This document shows positions 1-6,922 of a DNA stretch of 10,662 nt, piece after piece. The stretch's first letter is position 1. The number at the start of each line of letters is the position of its first letter. The stretch is from JAMHZE01 sp964424715 (GTDB taxonomy: Bacteria > Pseudomonadota > Alphaproteobacteria > Rickettsiales > UBA8987): the NCBI GenBank assembly GCA_964424715.1, contig CAYRJW010000058.1, positions 1-10,662 on the forward strand, read 5' to 3'. A model generated the notes under the pieces. That model was not told the DNA's origin. It searched no databases and saw only the letters and a program-made list of their open reading frames with translations. A program made the position numbers and the translations under genes.

Positions 1-966
1 AGCAGGGTTAGAATTTAACTCTGACAAGGTAGCAAGGCCAGCGGTCATGGCAAGGGGGTTGCCGCTTAATGTGCCGGCCTGATAAACATTACCAAGTGGC
101 GCGATGCACGACATTATATCTTTCCGGCCACCGAATGCGCCGACAGGGAGGCCACCGCCTATTACTTTACCGAAGGTTACCAGATCGGCCCGGATATTGA
201 GTTTTTGCTGGGCACCACCTTTGCTCAGGCGGAAACCGGTCATCACTTCATCAAAGATCAAAACTATATTATTTTCCGTGCAGGTCTTTCTTATATATTC
301 CATATATCCATTTGCCGGCGGAACACAGCCCATGTTACCGGCGACAGGTTCAACTATCAGAGCGGCTATCTGGTTCTTATTTTCAGTGATAATTTTTTCA
401 AGAGCGGCAATATCATTGAACGGAAGCACCAGGGTATCTTCAGTAACAACCGCGGGAACTCCACCGGAGTTTTTTATATCAAGCGTGGCAAGGCCGCTGC
501 CGGCTTTTTTCAGGAACATATCGGCGTGTCCATGATAATGACCTTCGAACTTTATTATTTTTGAACGGCCAGTAAAACCGCGCGCAAGACGAACCGCAGA
601 CATACAAGCTTCAGTGCCGCTATTTACAAAACGGATGAGTTCGATGTTAGGGACCATTTGTTTTATGAGCTTTGCAAGATCGGTTTCCAGAGTGGTGGGC
701 GTGCCGAATGAAAAGGCTTTCTCGGCCTGCGCCTTTACAGCGGAGACTACTTTTGAATGAGAATGGCCGAGTATCATCGGGCCCCAGCTGTTAATGTAAT
801 CTATGTAGCGGTTATCATCTTCATCAAATATATAAGCGCCTTCTGCACGGCGCATGAAAAGCGGAGTTCCGCCGACCTGACGGAATGCGCGCACGGGTGA
901 ATTGACGCCGCCGGGTATATGTTTTTCGGCTTCGCTGAAATATGCTATGCTATTCTTTATGCTCAT
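1..966 (-). CDS. hemL: Glutamate-1-semialdehyde 2,1-aminomutase (partial, C-terminus beyond window)
   Basis: Converts glutamate-1-semialdehyde to 5-aminolevulinate using pyridoxal phosphate, the second step of the C5 route; cytosolic. The reading frame is open from an ATG at 966 to base 1, giving 322 of about 425-430 expected residues. Visible family motifs are the N-terminal HIPGGVNSPVRAF, the SWGPMILGH segment, NSGTEA, EGHYHGHAD, the PLP-ring aspartate in IFDEVMTGFR, and the Schiff-base lysine in TFGKVIGGGLPVGAFGG. The last codons read GTLSGNPLAMTAGLAT, typical of the stretch after the PLP lysine. The start lies 2 nt after the hemF stop (TGA-TC-ATG), so translation is probably coupled; no strong Shine-Dalgarno is present. 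It is the last gene of the hemA-C-E-F-L run within view. Whether hemB follows cannot be seen. Confidence 0.96.
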   Translation of the reverse strand, partial: MSIKNSIAYFSEAEKHIPGGVNSPVRAFRQVGGTPLFMRRAEGAYIFDEDDNRYIDYINSWGPMILGHSHSKVVSAVKAQAEKAFSFGTPTTLETDLAKLIKQMVPNIELIRFVNSGTEACMSAVRLARGFTGRSKIIKFEGHYHGHADMFLKKAGSGLATLDIKNSGGVPAVVTEDTLVLPFNDIAALEKIITENKNQIAALIVEPVAGNMGCVPPANGYMEYIRKTCTENNIVLIFDEVMTGFRLSKGGAQQKLNIRADLVTFGKVIGGGLPVGAFGGRKDIMSCIAPLGNVYQAGTLSGNPLAMTAGLATLSELNSNPA

Positions 967-968
967 GA

Positions 969-1874
969 TCAAACCCAGTTCTTTGGTGTCAGCAGGATGT
1001 TTAAAAGTTTTTCCTCTTCGGAATTGGCTTCCGGCTTGAAGTCGTATTCAAAACGGACATTAAGGGGCAAACTCACCAGAATACTTTCGGTGCGCCCATT
1101 ACTTTTCAAACCGAACAAAGTTCCTTTATCATGGATAAGGTTGAATTCCACATAGCGTCCTCTCCTTATAAGCTGCCAGCGCTGCTGTTCTTCTGTGAAT
1201 GGAAGATCTTTCCTTTTCTCAATAATGGGGAAATAGGCGTTGATGAAGGCTTCACCGTTAGCGGCAGAGAAATCAAATAATTGTTCGATGCTTATATCTT
1301 CTGAAGGTTTTAAGCGATCATAGAATATTCCGCCAACCCCCCTTCTCTCACCATTGCGGTGATGGTTGGTGAAATATTCATCGCAGTTGGCTTTGAATTC
1401 GGGATAGAATTTTGGACTGAATCTGTCGCAGGTATGTTTCATGATCTTGTGGAAATGTACGGCATCTTCTTCGAACAGGTAATAAGGAGTGAGGTCGGAA
1501 CCGCCGCCGAACCAGTAATCTGTTACTTTGCCGGTATCATCTGTAACTTCAAAATATCTGAAATTGGCGTGAGATGTCGGGGCCATTGGGTTATATGGAT
1601 GAAGTATCAGCGAAACGCCGGTGGCATAGAAATTCTCGCCGGTTATATTAAGCTGCGATCTTATTGCGGGAGTAATTTTACCGTGGACCTCGGAGGTGTT
1701 GACCGCACCTTTTTCGAATACGGCACCATTCTGGATAACTCGTGTTATACCGCCGCCACCGCCTTCGCGTGACCACTTATCTTCAAGGAATCTTTCCTTG
1801 CCATCAATGCGCTCTGCCTCGGCACAAATTTTATTCTGCAATTCTTTTACAAGTTGTGAGAAGCGGGTTTTCAT
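969..1874 (-). CDS. hemF: Oxygen-dependent coproporphyrinogen III oxidase
   Basis: Oxidatively decarboxylates coproporphyrinogen III to protoporphyrinogen IX with O2 and no metal or flavin cofactor, as a soluble dimer. The 301-residue length matches the family (about 300). Motifs in order: WSREGGGGGITRVI (residues 34-47), VFEKGAVNTS (52-61), LHPYNPMAPTSHANFRYFE (91-109), YWFGGGSDLTPYY (120-132), the HHRNGERRGVGGIFYDRL stretch (171-188), and near the C-terminus RRGRYVEFNLIHDKGTLFGL and SLPLNVRFEYDF. Nothing essential appears missing. It starts 2 nt after the hemE stop and ends 2 nt before hemL, so it is mid-operon. Its presence instead of the radical-SAM HemN/HemW-like enzyme means the locus is built for oxic conditions. 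The GGGG-rich motif with VFEKGAVN reminds me of Bacteroidota HemF, which is an impression from memory. Confidence 0.97.
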   Translation of the reverse strand: MKTRFSQLVKELQNKICAEAERIDGKERFLEDKWSREGGGGGITRVIQNGAVFEKGAVNTSEVHGKITPAIRSQLNITGENFYATGVSLILHPYNPMAPTSHANFRYFEVTDDTGKVTDYWFGGGSDLTPYYLFEEDAVHFHKIMKHTCDRFSPKFYPEFKANCDEYFTNHHRNGERRGVGGIFYDRLKPSEDISIEQLFDFSAANGEAFINAYFPIIEKRKDLPFTEEQQRWQLIRRGRYVEFNLIHDKGTLFGLKSNGRTESILVSLPLNVRFEYDFKPEANSEEEKLLNILLTPKNWV

Positions 1875-1876
1875 AT

Positions 1877-2908
1877 TTATTTAGAATAATTTTTGACGCT
1901 ATCGATGAACTCGCGGGCATTATCCACCGGAACATCAGGAGTTATGCCGTGGCCCAGATTCGCGATATATCTTTGAACACCGAAAGCATCTATCATTTTT
2001 GTTACTTCTTTTCTGATATCGCTGCGTGGCATTAAAAGTTTTGCCGGGTCGAAATTTCCCTGCAATGTTACGTTATCGCCGGCCATTTTGCGTGCGGCCT
2101 GCGGGGTTGTGCACCAGTCTATCCCTATTGCGGAAACCGGTAGTTTGCTTAATTCTCCAAGCGCATACCAGCTGCCTTTGGGGAATATTATCACCGGACA
2201 TAATGGGCTTAACGCTTCTGCTATCTGTTTGATATAGGGAAGCGCGAACATGTTGAAATCTTCCGGCGATAACAGGCCGCTCCAGCTATCGAAGACCTGC
2301 ACGCAATCTGCACCGGCGGCCACCTGTTTTTTAAGGTAGTTTATTGTTACATTGGTAATCTTCTGCAGTAGTTGTCCTGCAAGTACAGGATTCACAAAAC
2401 AGAACTGCCTTGCCTTATCAAAGCTTTTACTGCCCTTGCCTTCCACCATGTAACATAAAATGGTGAACGGAGCACCGGCGAAACCGATCAGGGGAACAAG
2501 GCCGTTGAGCTCCTGTTTGCAGAGGGCTATCGCCTTGTAAACATAGTCAAGTTCGTCCTCGGCATTTTTTTCATGCAGGGAGGAAACATCTTTTTCATTA
2601 GCAATGGTTTTTGGCAGAACAGGTCCTTTGGATTCTTCAAGCTGAACTTCAAGCCCCATTGCCTGTGGTATCACAAGTATATCGGAGAATATTATTGCGG
2701 CATCCGGTGCTATCCTTCTTATCGGCTGCATGGTTATTTCGCAGGCGAGTTCCGGGGTCTGCACGCGGGTGAAGAAATCATATTTTTTTCTTATCTCCAT
2801 ATATTCCGGCAGATAGCGGCCAGCCTGACGCATCATCCACACTGGCGGGCGAGAGGTTTTTTCACCGCGGAGGGCCTGTAGAAATAAATGGTTCTTTGAT
2901 TCAGTCAT
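1877..2908 (-). CDS. hemE: Uroporphyrinogen decarboxylase
   Basis: Removes the four acetate carboxyls of uroporphyrinogen III to give coproporphyrinogen III; a cofactor-free cytosolic TIM barrel. Two in-frame ATGs compete, at 2914 (345 residues) and 2908 (343 residues). An AGGA element lies 2 nt before the first but 8 nt before the second, so I place the start at 2908, which also reduces overlap with hemC from 14 to 8 nt. In the longer numbering, motifs are RPPVWMMRQAGRYLPEY (22-38, substrate-binding Arg29), IIFSDILVIPQAMG (74-87, catalytic Asp78), GFAGAPFTILCYMVEGKGSK (144-163, Tyr155), VFDSWSGLLS, LQGNFDP and LGHGITPDVP (from 320, His322). Full length and intact. It ends 2 nt before hemF. 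Confidence 0.97.
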   Translation of the reverse strand: MTESKNHLFLQALRGEKTSRPPVWMMRQAGRYLPEYMEIRKKYDFFTRVQTPELACEITMQPIRRIAPDAAIIFSDILVIPQAMGLEVQLEESKGPVLPKTIANEKDVSSLHEKNAEDELDYVYKAIALCKQELNGLVPLIGFAGAPFTILCYMVEGKGSKSFDKARQFCFVNPVLAGQLLQKITNVTINYLKKQVAAGADCVQVFDSWSGLLSPEDFNMFALPYIKQIAEALSPLCPVIIFPKGSWYALGELSKLPVSAIGIDWCTTPQAARKMAGDNVTLQGNFDPAKLLMPRSDIRKEVTKMIDAFGVQRYIANLGHGITPDVPVDNAREFIDSVKNYSK

Positions 2909-3851
2909 TGTCATATTCCTGTTTTTTCATATCCATATTGCGTATCTTTTCCATTAACTTCGCAGCCTTAGCATTCTCCATCAATTTTGCTGCCGCATTT
3001 TTACCGGCATTGATATCAGAGGAAACATATTCCTGCGCGAAACAGAATTTCTGCCTGCCATCATAATCATATATACCTCCTTGCAAATCAATTTTTCCGT
3101 TTTGTGATTTTGCGCGGACACCTATAGGCACCGAACAACCTCCCATCAGGGAATTCAGAAAATCTCTTTCTATAAAGGCCTCGTTATATGATTCAGAATT
3201 ATTTATTTTTTTGCATATATCTATCATCTCACTATCATCTTTACGGCATATGATGCCTATTATCCCCTGCGCGGCAGCGGGAAGCATCCAGTTAAGCGTG
3301 ATAGCATTTTCCGGCAATATATCAAGGCGTTCCAGCCCGGCTTTGGCAAAAATGATTCCGTCCAGAGTTTTATCATCATGGAATTTTTTCAGCCTTGTCT
3401 GCACATTGCCGCGGATGGGAACTGTAATGTGATTTGGATATCTGGAGAGCCATTGCGCGCTGCGGCGGAAACTTCCAGTGGCTATTTTTGCAGTGCCGGT
3501 GACATCATCAAGTATCTTTTTATCCTTTAATATTATCACATCTTCCGCGCTCCCTCTTTTCATGGTTGCTGCGAGATAAAGTCCCTGCGCCAGTTCCGTC
3601 GGAACGTCTTTTAAGGAATGTACGGCGATATCACTTTTATTATTCAGTAATGATATATCAAGTTCTTTTGTGAATATTCCGGTAATGCCGAAAGCATAAG
3701 CGGGCTGGTCAAGCCGGTTATCGCCGGAGGTCTCTATCTTTATTATTTCGGCGGTTCTCCCCTGCCCTTCAAGCAGTTGCTTGGCCTGGTCTGCCTGCCA
3801 CACGGCAAGCGGGCTTGCGCGTGTTGCAATCTTTATGATGCGGGAAGACAT
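2901..3851 (-). CDS. hemC: Hydroxymethylbilane synthase (porphobilinogen deaminase)
   Basis: Polymerises four porphobilinogens into the linear tetrapyrrole hydroxymethylbilane; cytosolic. The 316 residues fit the family (about 300-315). Motifs: IIKIATRASPLAVWQA (5-20), AVHSLKDVPTEL (77-87) with the catalytic aspartate Asp82, IATGSFRRSAQW (123-134), PIRGNVQTRL (145-154), DGIIFAKAGLERL (164-176), and the dipyrromethane-cofactor cysteine Cys239 in LMGGCSVPIGV. Its first 19 nt overlap the end of hemA, and its end overlaps hemE, both signs of translational coupling. The product normally needs uroporphyrinogen III synthase (HemD) to close the ring, yet hemE follows directly with no room for hemD. 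The C-terminus carries a short local duplication, AAKLMEN...AAKLMEK, followed by a charged tail. Confidence 0.97.
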   Translation of the reverse strand: MSSRIIKIATRASPLAVWQADQAKQLLEGQGRTAEIIKIETSGDNRLDQPAYAFGITGIFTKELDISLLNNKSDIAVHSLKDVPTELAQGLYLAATMKRGSAEDVIILKDKKILDDVTGTAKIATGSFRRSAQWLSRYPNHITVPIRGNVQTRLKKFHDDKTLDGIIFAKAGLERLDILPENAITLNWMLPAAAQGIIGIICRKDDSEMIDICKKINNSESYNEAFIERDFLNSLMGGCSVPIGVRAKSQNGKIDLQGGIYDYDGRQKFCFAQEYVSSDINAGKNAAAKLMENAKAAKLMEKIRNMDMKKQEYDND

Positions 3852-4900
3852 TCTTTATGACCCGTATCATCATTACATTCCTTAGCGCGATAATATTTTC
3901 TTCTCTGCTCCCAGTCCTGGAATTCTTTTATATATTCAGATATTATTGATTCCGCCGCGGGAATTTCTGTGCGGCGCTGTTCGATGGTCTGGTTGACCAC
4001 ATCGGATAATTTATCGACATTGTAAAGTTTTACATCGGCGATTTCAGTAACATTATTTTCTACATTACATGGCACTGATAGATCAAAGACAACCTTTATA
4101 TCAGTATCTATTATGTCAGCCTTTGAGATGAAAGGCTCATCAGCGGCAGTGGCAACGATCAGCACATCTGAGGTTTTCATGGCATGGCGTTGGCACATGA
4201 ATGGCGAATAACCGACCTTGTATTTTTCAGCCACCATTGCGGCGTGGTCGGTATTGCGGTTTATCACGGTTATATTATGGGAAGGCAGATGTTCCTTGAG
4301 GTTCTTAAGTGTTAGGGTGCCTATCTTGCCAAGGCCGATAAGGCATATATTCACAGAATCCCTATCACCGATTATATTCTTAAGCTGTTTTATCGCGGCG
4401 TAGGAAACAGAGGCGGTGCCATCGGAAATTTTTGTTCTTTTCTTAACTTCCTTCGATGATTGCAGGGAGGTATTCACCAGCTTTTCCATAAAACCATTGG
4501 TACGGTTGTTGGCTTTGGCGAGGCTGAAAGCATTCTTGAGCTGGCCGACTATTTCATAATCACCGATTATCTGGGAATCAAGGCCGGAAGCTACCTTGAA
4601 CAGGTGATTTACTGCATCATCACCGGTCCTTACAAAAGTATTATCCCTGACCTCGGCTTGAGTGAGGCCGGTGAAGGAGGCTAATAGTCTTATTAGTTCT
4701 TCAGGCTGCTGGTTTATGCTGTATATCTCGGTGCGGTTACAGGTGGAAAGTACAAAATAGCGGCCGGAATAGCAGTCATCAGGACTTTGGAATATTTTCA
4801 GGAGCTTTTCCTGACCAAGCGCGAACCTGCTCCTGGTGTCTATGGAGGTCTTGTGGTAATTAACGCCGACCACAACAAGATTTTTACTCGAATTTTTCAT
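3833..4900 (-). CDS. hemA: Glutamyl-tRNA reductase, short form lacking most of the dimerisation domain
   Basis: Reduces glutamyl-tRNA(Glu) to glutamate-1-semialdehyde with NADPH, the committed step of C5 tetrapyrrole synthesis. Residues 8-20 (VVVGVNYHKTSID) and 51-60 (LSTCNRTEIY, nucleophile Cys54) belong to the catalytic domain. VASGLDSQIIGDYEIVGQLK spans 103-122, and the NADPH-binding GLGKIG is at 189-194. The family is usually about 410-430 residues with a C-terminal helical dimerisation domain; this one has 355 and ends soon after the start of that region (about 305-340), with a polar tail containing Cys342 and Cys351. It is not cut by a frameshift within view, because hemC begins 19 nt before its stop. 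First gene of the minus-strand operon. GDYEI replaces the GEPQI common in many proteobacteria and reminds me of Bacteroidota enzymes. No clear Shine-Dalgarno precedes the ATG. Confidence 0.95.
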   Translation of the reverse strand: MKNSSKNLVVVGVNYHKTSIDTRSRFALGQEKLLKIFQSPDDCYSGRYFVLSTCNRTEIYSINQQPEELIRLLASFTGLTQAEVRDNTFVRTGDDAVNHLFKVASGLDSQIIGDYEIVGQLKNAFSLAKANNRTNGFMEKLVNTSLQSSKEVKKRTKISDGTASVSYAAIKQLKNIIGDRDSVNICLIGLGKIGTLTLKNLKEHLPSHNITVINRNTDHAAMVAEKYKVGYSPFMCQRHAMKTSDVLIVATAADEPFISKADIIDTDIKVVFDLSVPCNVENNVTEIADVKLYNVDKLSDVVNQTIEQRRTEIPAAESIISEYIKEFQDWEQRRKYYRAKECNDDTGHKECLPAS

Positions 4901-5045
4901 CCGGAACAGTTTATTATTAGAAATCTGGCCTTTCCTTACACCAGCCGCAAGTTAATGTCATGTAATATTTTTAATAAAGCGATTTTAAATAAAGCTTTAT
5001 TTTTGAATTGCTTGATTATGGATATTTATCTGCTAACAATGCCGC
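4901..5045. promoter_or_regulatory. Divergent hemA / hemH intergenic control region
   Basis: These 145 bp separate the starts of the two oppositely transcribed haem operons, so promoters for both must lie here or inside the flanking ends. The stretch is AT-rich. I found no convincing -35/-10 pair on either strand with 16-18 nt spacing, so no promoter is placed. It contains a perfect 16-bp palindrome and a nearby direct repeat, described separately. A short in-frame stretch beginning at 5018 that overlaps the hemH start has no ribosome-binding site and is not called. Confidence 0.6.
4987..5002. repeat. 16-bp perfect palindrome in the hemA-hemH gap (candidate operator)
   Basis: AAATAAAGCTTTATTT reads the same on both strands. 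The half-site AATAAAGC also occurs at 4973-4980, 15 bp before its copy at 4988-4995, giving a direct repeat next to the palindrome. The position, about midway between two divergent haem operons, would suit a dimeric regulator controlling both. In AT-rich DNA such a palindrome could also arise by chance, and I do not recognise it as a Fur, Irr or HrtR box. Confidence 0.35.
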
Positions 5046-6098
5046 ATGGAAAATAGTGGAAAAGGACTTATACTCATTAATCTAGGCTCGCCCGAAAGCC
5101 CTGCCGTGGCTGATGTTAAAAATTACCTGAAGGAATTTTTAATGGATAAAAGGGTAATAGATATTCCATATATATTCCGCACCATGCTTGTAAAAGGAAT
5201 AATAGCTCCATTCCGCTCACCCAGATCAGCCGAGGCCTACAAGGCGATATGGACAGAAAATGGCTCCCCACTTAAGGCTATCACCAAAAAATTCAGCGCT
5301 GAACTGGCCCCTAAAATAAATATGCCGGTCACCTACTGCATGAGATACGGCAATCCCAACCCGGCCGATGCCGTGAGGGAACTGGAAAATAAAATACCAC
5401 AACTGAACGAGATACTGATCGCCCCGATGTACCCGCATTATGCCATGAGTTCTTACGAAACTGCGGCGGAACATGTTAAGAAATATATAAATTCGCACCG
5501 CAGGAATATAAAAATAAAATTACTTAAACCTTTTTATGATGAACCGGGATATATTGAGGCCCTTGCCGCAACCATAAGGCCACATATCGAAAAAGAGCAG
5601 TTTGATGCCTATCTTTTCAGCTATCACGGTCTACCGGTAAGGCACCTGAAAAAATCTGATCCGACAGAAAACCACTGCTATATGCAGAATGATTGCTGTC
5701 AGGTAAAATCTGAACAGGCCTGGAGTAAATGCTATAAACACCAGGTTACTGTTGCCACACAGCTGGTTGCACAGAAACTGGCGCTGCCTGCAGAAAAAGT
5801 TATACAATCATTCCAGTCCCGGCTTGGCAAGGGGTGGATAGAACCATATACCGATAAACTCCTTGAAGAATTCCCGGCAAGGAACATTAAAAAACTGCTT
5901 GTGATAAGCCCCTCTTTCGTGGCAGACTGCCTTGAGACGCTTGAGGAAGTCAATATACAGGGCAGAAAGACCTTCATGGAAAATGGTGGCGAGGAATTTG
6001 TTTCCGTGCCGTGCCTTAATGTTTCGCCGAAGTGGGTGGATATATTCGCATCTTACTGCAACGGGCACGAGGATGAATATAGTAAATTATGGAATTAA
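5046..6098 (+). CDS. hemH: Ferrochelatase
   Basis: Inserts Fe(II) into protoporphyrin IX to make protohaem, the last step of the pathway; peripheral to the inner membrane. At 350 residues it is full length. Motifs: GLILINLGSPESP (7-19), FRSPRSAEAYKAIW (56-69), MRYGNPNP (99-106), LIAPMYPHYAMSSYET (124-139), FSYHGLPVRHLKKSDP (191-206) with the metal-handling histidine His194, and SPSFVADCLETLEEV (288-302) with Glu297. Cysteines cluster at 211, 217, 218 and 229, a pattern that recalls bacterial ferrochelatases reported to carry a [2Fe-2S] cluster; cluster binding is inferred. The ATG at 5046 has no strong Shine-Dalgarno, but the family N-terminus begins here, so the start is secure to within a few codons. 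It heads the plus-strand operon with hemJ 12 nt downstream. Confidence 0.97.
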   Translation: MENSGKGLILINLGSPESPAVADVKNYLKEFLMDKRVIDIPYIFRTMLVKGIIAPFRSPRSAEAYKAIWTENGSPLKAITKKFSAELAPKINMPVTYCMRYGNPNPADAVRELENKIPQLNEILIAPMYPHYAMSSYETAAEHVKKYINSHRRNIKIKLLKPFYDEPGYIEALAATIRPHIEKEQFDAYLFSYHGLPVRHLKKSDPTENHCYMQNDCCQVKSEQAWSKCYKHQVTVATQLVAQKLALPAEKVIQSFQSRLGKGWIEPYTDKLLEEFPARNIKKLLVISPSFVADCLETLEEVNIQGRKTFMENGGEEFVSVPCLNVSPKWVDIFASYCNGHEDEYSKLWN

Positions 6099-6110
6099 TG
6101 AGCTGACGTA

Positions 6111-6557
6111 ATGTATCTTTATATAAAAACATTTCATATTATCTTCGTGGTGACATGGTTCGCCGGGATGTTCTATATCGTAAGGCTTTTCATCTATAAC
6201 CGCGAAGCACAGGATAAACCCCAGCCGGAAAGACAGATATTACAGGATCAGTTCCGCATAATGATGCGCCGTTTATGGTATGGAATTACATGGCCTTCTG
6301 CGATATTAACAATGATATTCGGCGTCACAATGGGGGCTTTATATGGCAGCATCCCTACATGGCTAACGGTGAAATTACTGTTCGTACTTGGCCTGTTCCT
6401 TTACCATTTCAGCCTACACACCATATATAAACAGCAGATGCGCGGTGAATTCCGCCATACATCAAAACAATTACGCTGGTGGAACGAATTCGCAACGGTC
6501 TTTCTGGTGGCGATAGTTGCACTTGCCACACTCAAAGACCAGCTGATATCTTTATAG
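6111..6557 (+). CDS. hemJ: Protoporphyrinogen IX oxidase, HemJ type (UPF0093/CopD-like membrane protein)
   Basis: Oxidises protoporphyrinogen IX to protoporphyrin IX in the inner membrane, supplying HemH. The 148 residues form a small integral membrane protein with about four hydrophobic helices (roughly 5-27, 57-78, 84-104, 124-142). Family features are His9 in KTFHIIFVVTWFAGMFY, Arg25 in VRLFIYN, Lys88 in WLTVKLLFVLGLFLYHF, and RWWNEFAT (122-129); a conserved histidine and lysine are reported as important in HemJ. It lies 12 nt after hemH with no promoter between them, so the two are probably co-transcribed. Because no hemG or hemY is seen, it is the likely oxidase linking HemF and HemH. 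The weak ribosome site suggests coupling to hemH translation. Confidence 0.93.
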   Translation: MYLYIKTFHIIFVVTWFAGMFYIVRLFIYNREAQDKPQPERQILQDQFRIMMRRLWYGITWPSAILTMIFGVTMGALYGSIPTWLTVKLLFVLGLFLYHFSLHTIYKQQMRGEFRHTSKQLRWWNEFATVFLVAIVALATLKDQLISL

Positions 6558-6672
6558 TATCTTCCGATAATTCCCGGTAAACCGCCCGCCCAAAGCGCCA
6601 AAACCATAAAAAATAAAATATTCTATTGCAAAACCAGCCAGTTTCACTATTAGTACCCCCATAAACCTCAAT
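6558..6672. other. Spacer between hemJ and tRNA-Arg
   Basis: No gene is visible in these 115 bp. I looked for a rho-independent terminator after hemJ and found only a 4-bp stem (CGGT-AA-ACCG, near 6580) without a following T run. The distal half carries the likely tRNA promoter. Confidence 0.5.
6626..6653 (+). promoter_or_regulatory. Candidate sigma-70 promoter for tRNA-Arg
   Basis: TTGCAA (6626-6631, 4/6 to consensus) and TATTAG (6648-6653, 4/6) are separated by 16 bp. A transcript starting near 6660 would reach the tRNA after about 13 nt, a usual leader length. The C-rich stretch just after the -10 would suit a stringently controlled stable-RNA promoter. Called by eye. Confidence 0.4.
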
Positions 6673-6749
6673 GCACTCATAGCTCAATTGGATAGAGCAC
6701 TTGACTACGAATCAAGAGGTTACAGGTTCGAGTCCTGTTGAGTGCGCCA
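6673..6749 (+). tRNA. tRNA-Arg (anticodon ACG), CCA encoded
   Basis: The 77-nt sequence folds into a full cloverleaf. The acceptor stem GCACTCA pairs perfectly with TGAGTGC, the D-arm has GCTC/GAGC, the anticodon stem is CTTGA/TCAAG with loop CTACGAA (anticodon ACG), and the T-arm is ACAGG-TTCGAGT-CCTGT. Discriminator G and an encoded CCA follow. A34 is normally deaminated to inosine by TadA, letting this tRNA read CGU, CGC and CGA. Its 3' end is the probable attachment site of the downstream element, and the gene is kept intact, as is usual for such insertions. Confidence 0.97.
6722..6749 (+). other. Probable left attachment site (attL) in the tRNA-Arg 3' end
   Basis: P4-family integrases commonly recombine within the T-arm and 3' end of tRNA genes, leaving the gene whole and a direct repeat at the far end of the element. 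Here an integrase gene starts 174 nt after the tRNA and points away from it. The exact core cannot be set because the second copy is not in this window. The limits given, T-arm to CCA, are an inference. Confidence 0.55.
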
Positions 6750-6922
6750 GAACACAGTCTAATTAATCCTTGCAAATTCTAATAAAGCCCAGTATAACAT
6801 AGCTAATAAGCCACTTTGGAGCCTATAGAGTTCTAAAGAGGATTAACCAGAGCTATCTTTTTTTATGGCATCAGTTATGGCATTGGTTATGGCATCGTGA
6901 AGTAATCCAAATAAGGTTTTTT
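6750..6922. other. Leader region between tRNA-Arg and the integrase
   Basis: These 173 bp hold no convincing gene. The region is AT-rich and carries three tandem 12-bp repeats near its end. An AAGG at 6913-6916, 6 nt before the integrase ATG, is a plausible ribosome-binding site. No clear promoter pair was found. Confidence 0.6.
6863..6898 (+). repeat. Three tandem 12-bp repeats (TTATGGCATnnG), candidate integrase arm sites
   Basis: ATGGCAT recurs at 6865-6871, 6877-6883 and 6889-6895 with exact 12-bp spacing, and each copy is preceded by TT and followed two bases later by G. The repeats lie between the attachment site and the integrase start. The integrase has an N-terminal arm-binding domain that needs repeated short sites, and about one helical turn of spacing fits stacked binding. 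They could also let the integrase repress its own gene. Confidence 0.6.

Noticed and set aside
104..564. Plus-strand open frames inside hemL
   Set aside because: They lie opposite a clear hemL coding sequence and resemble no protein; similar shadows occur opposite every haem gene.
5018..5056. Twelve-codon leader peptide (MDIYLLTMPHGK) overlapping the hemH start
   Set aside because: No ribosome-binding site and no codon pattern pointing to attenuation; most likely chance.
6558..6625. Rho-independent terminator after hemJ
   Set aside because: Only a 4-bp stem is present and no T run follows.
6865..6900. Short reading frame MASVMALVMAS in the repeat region
   Set aside because: It is only the translation of the 12-bp repeats, with no ribosome-binding site.
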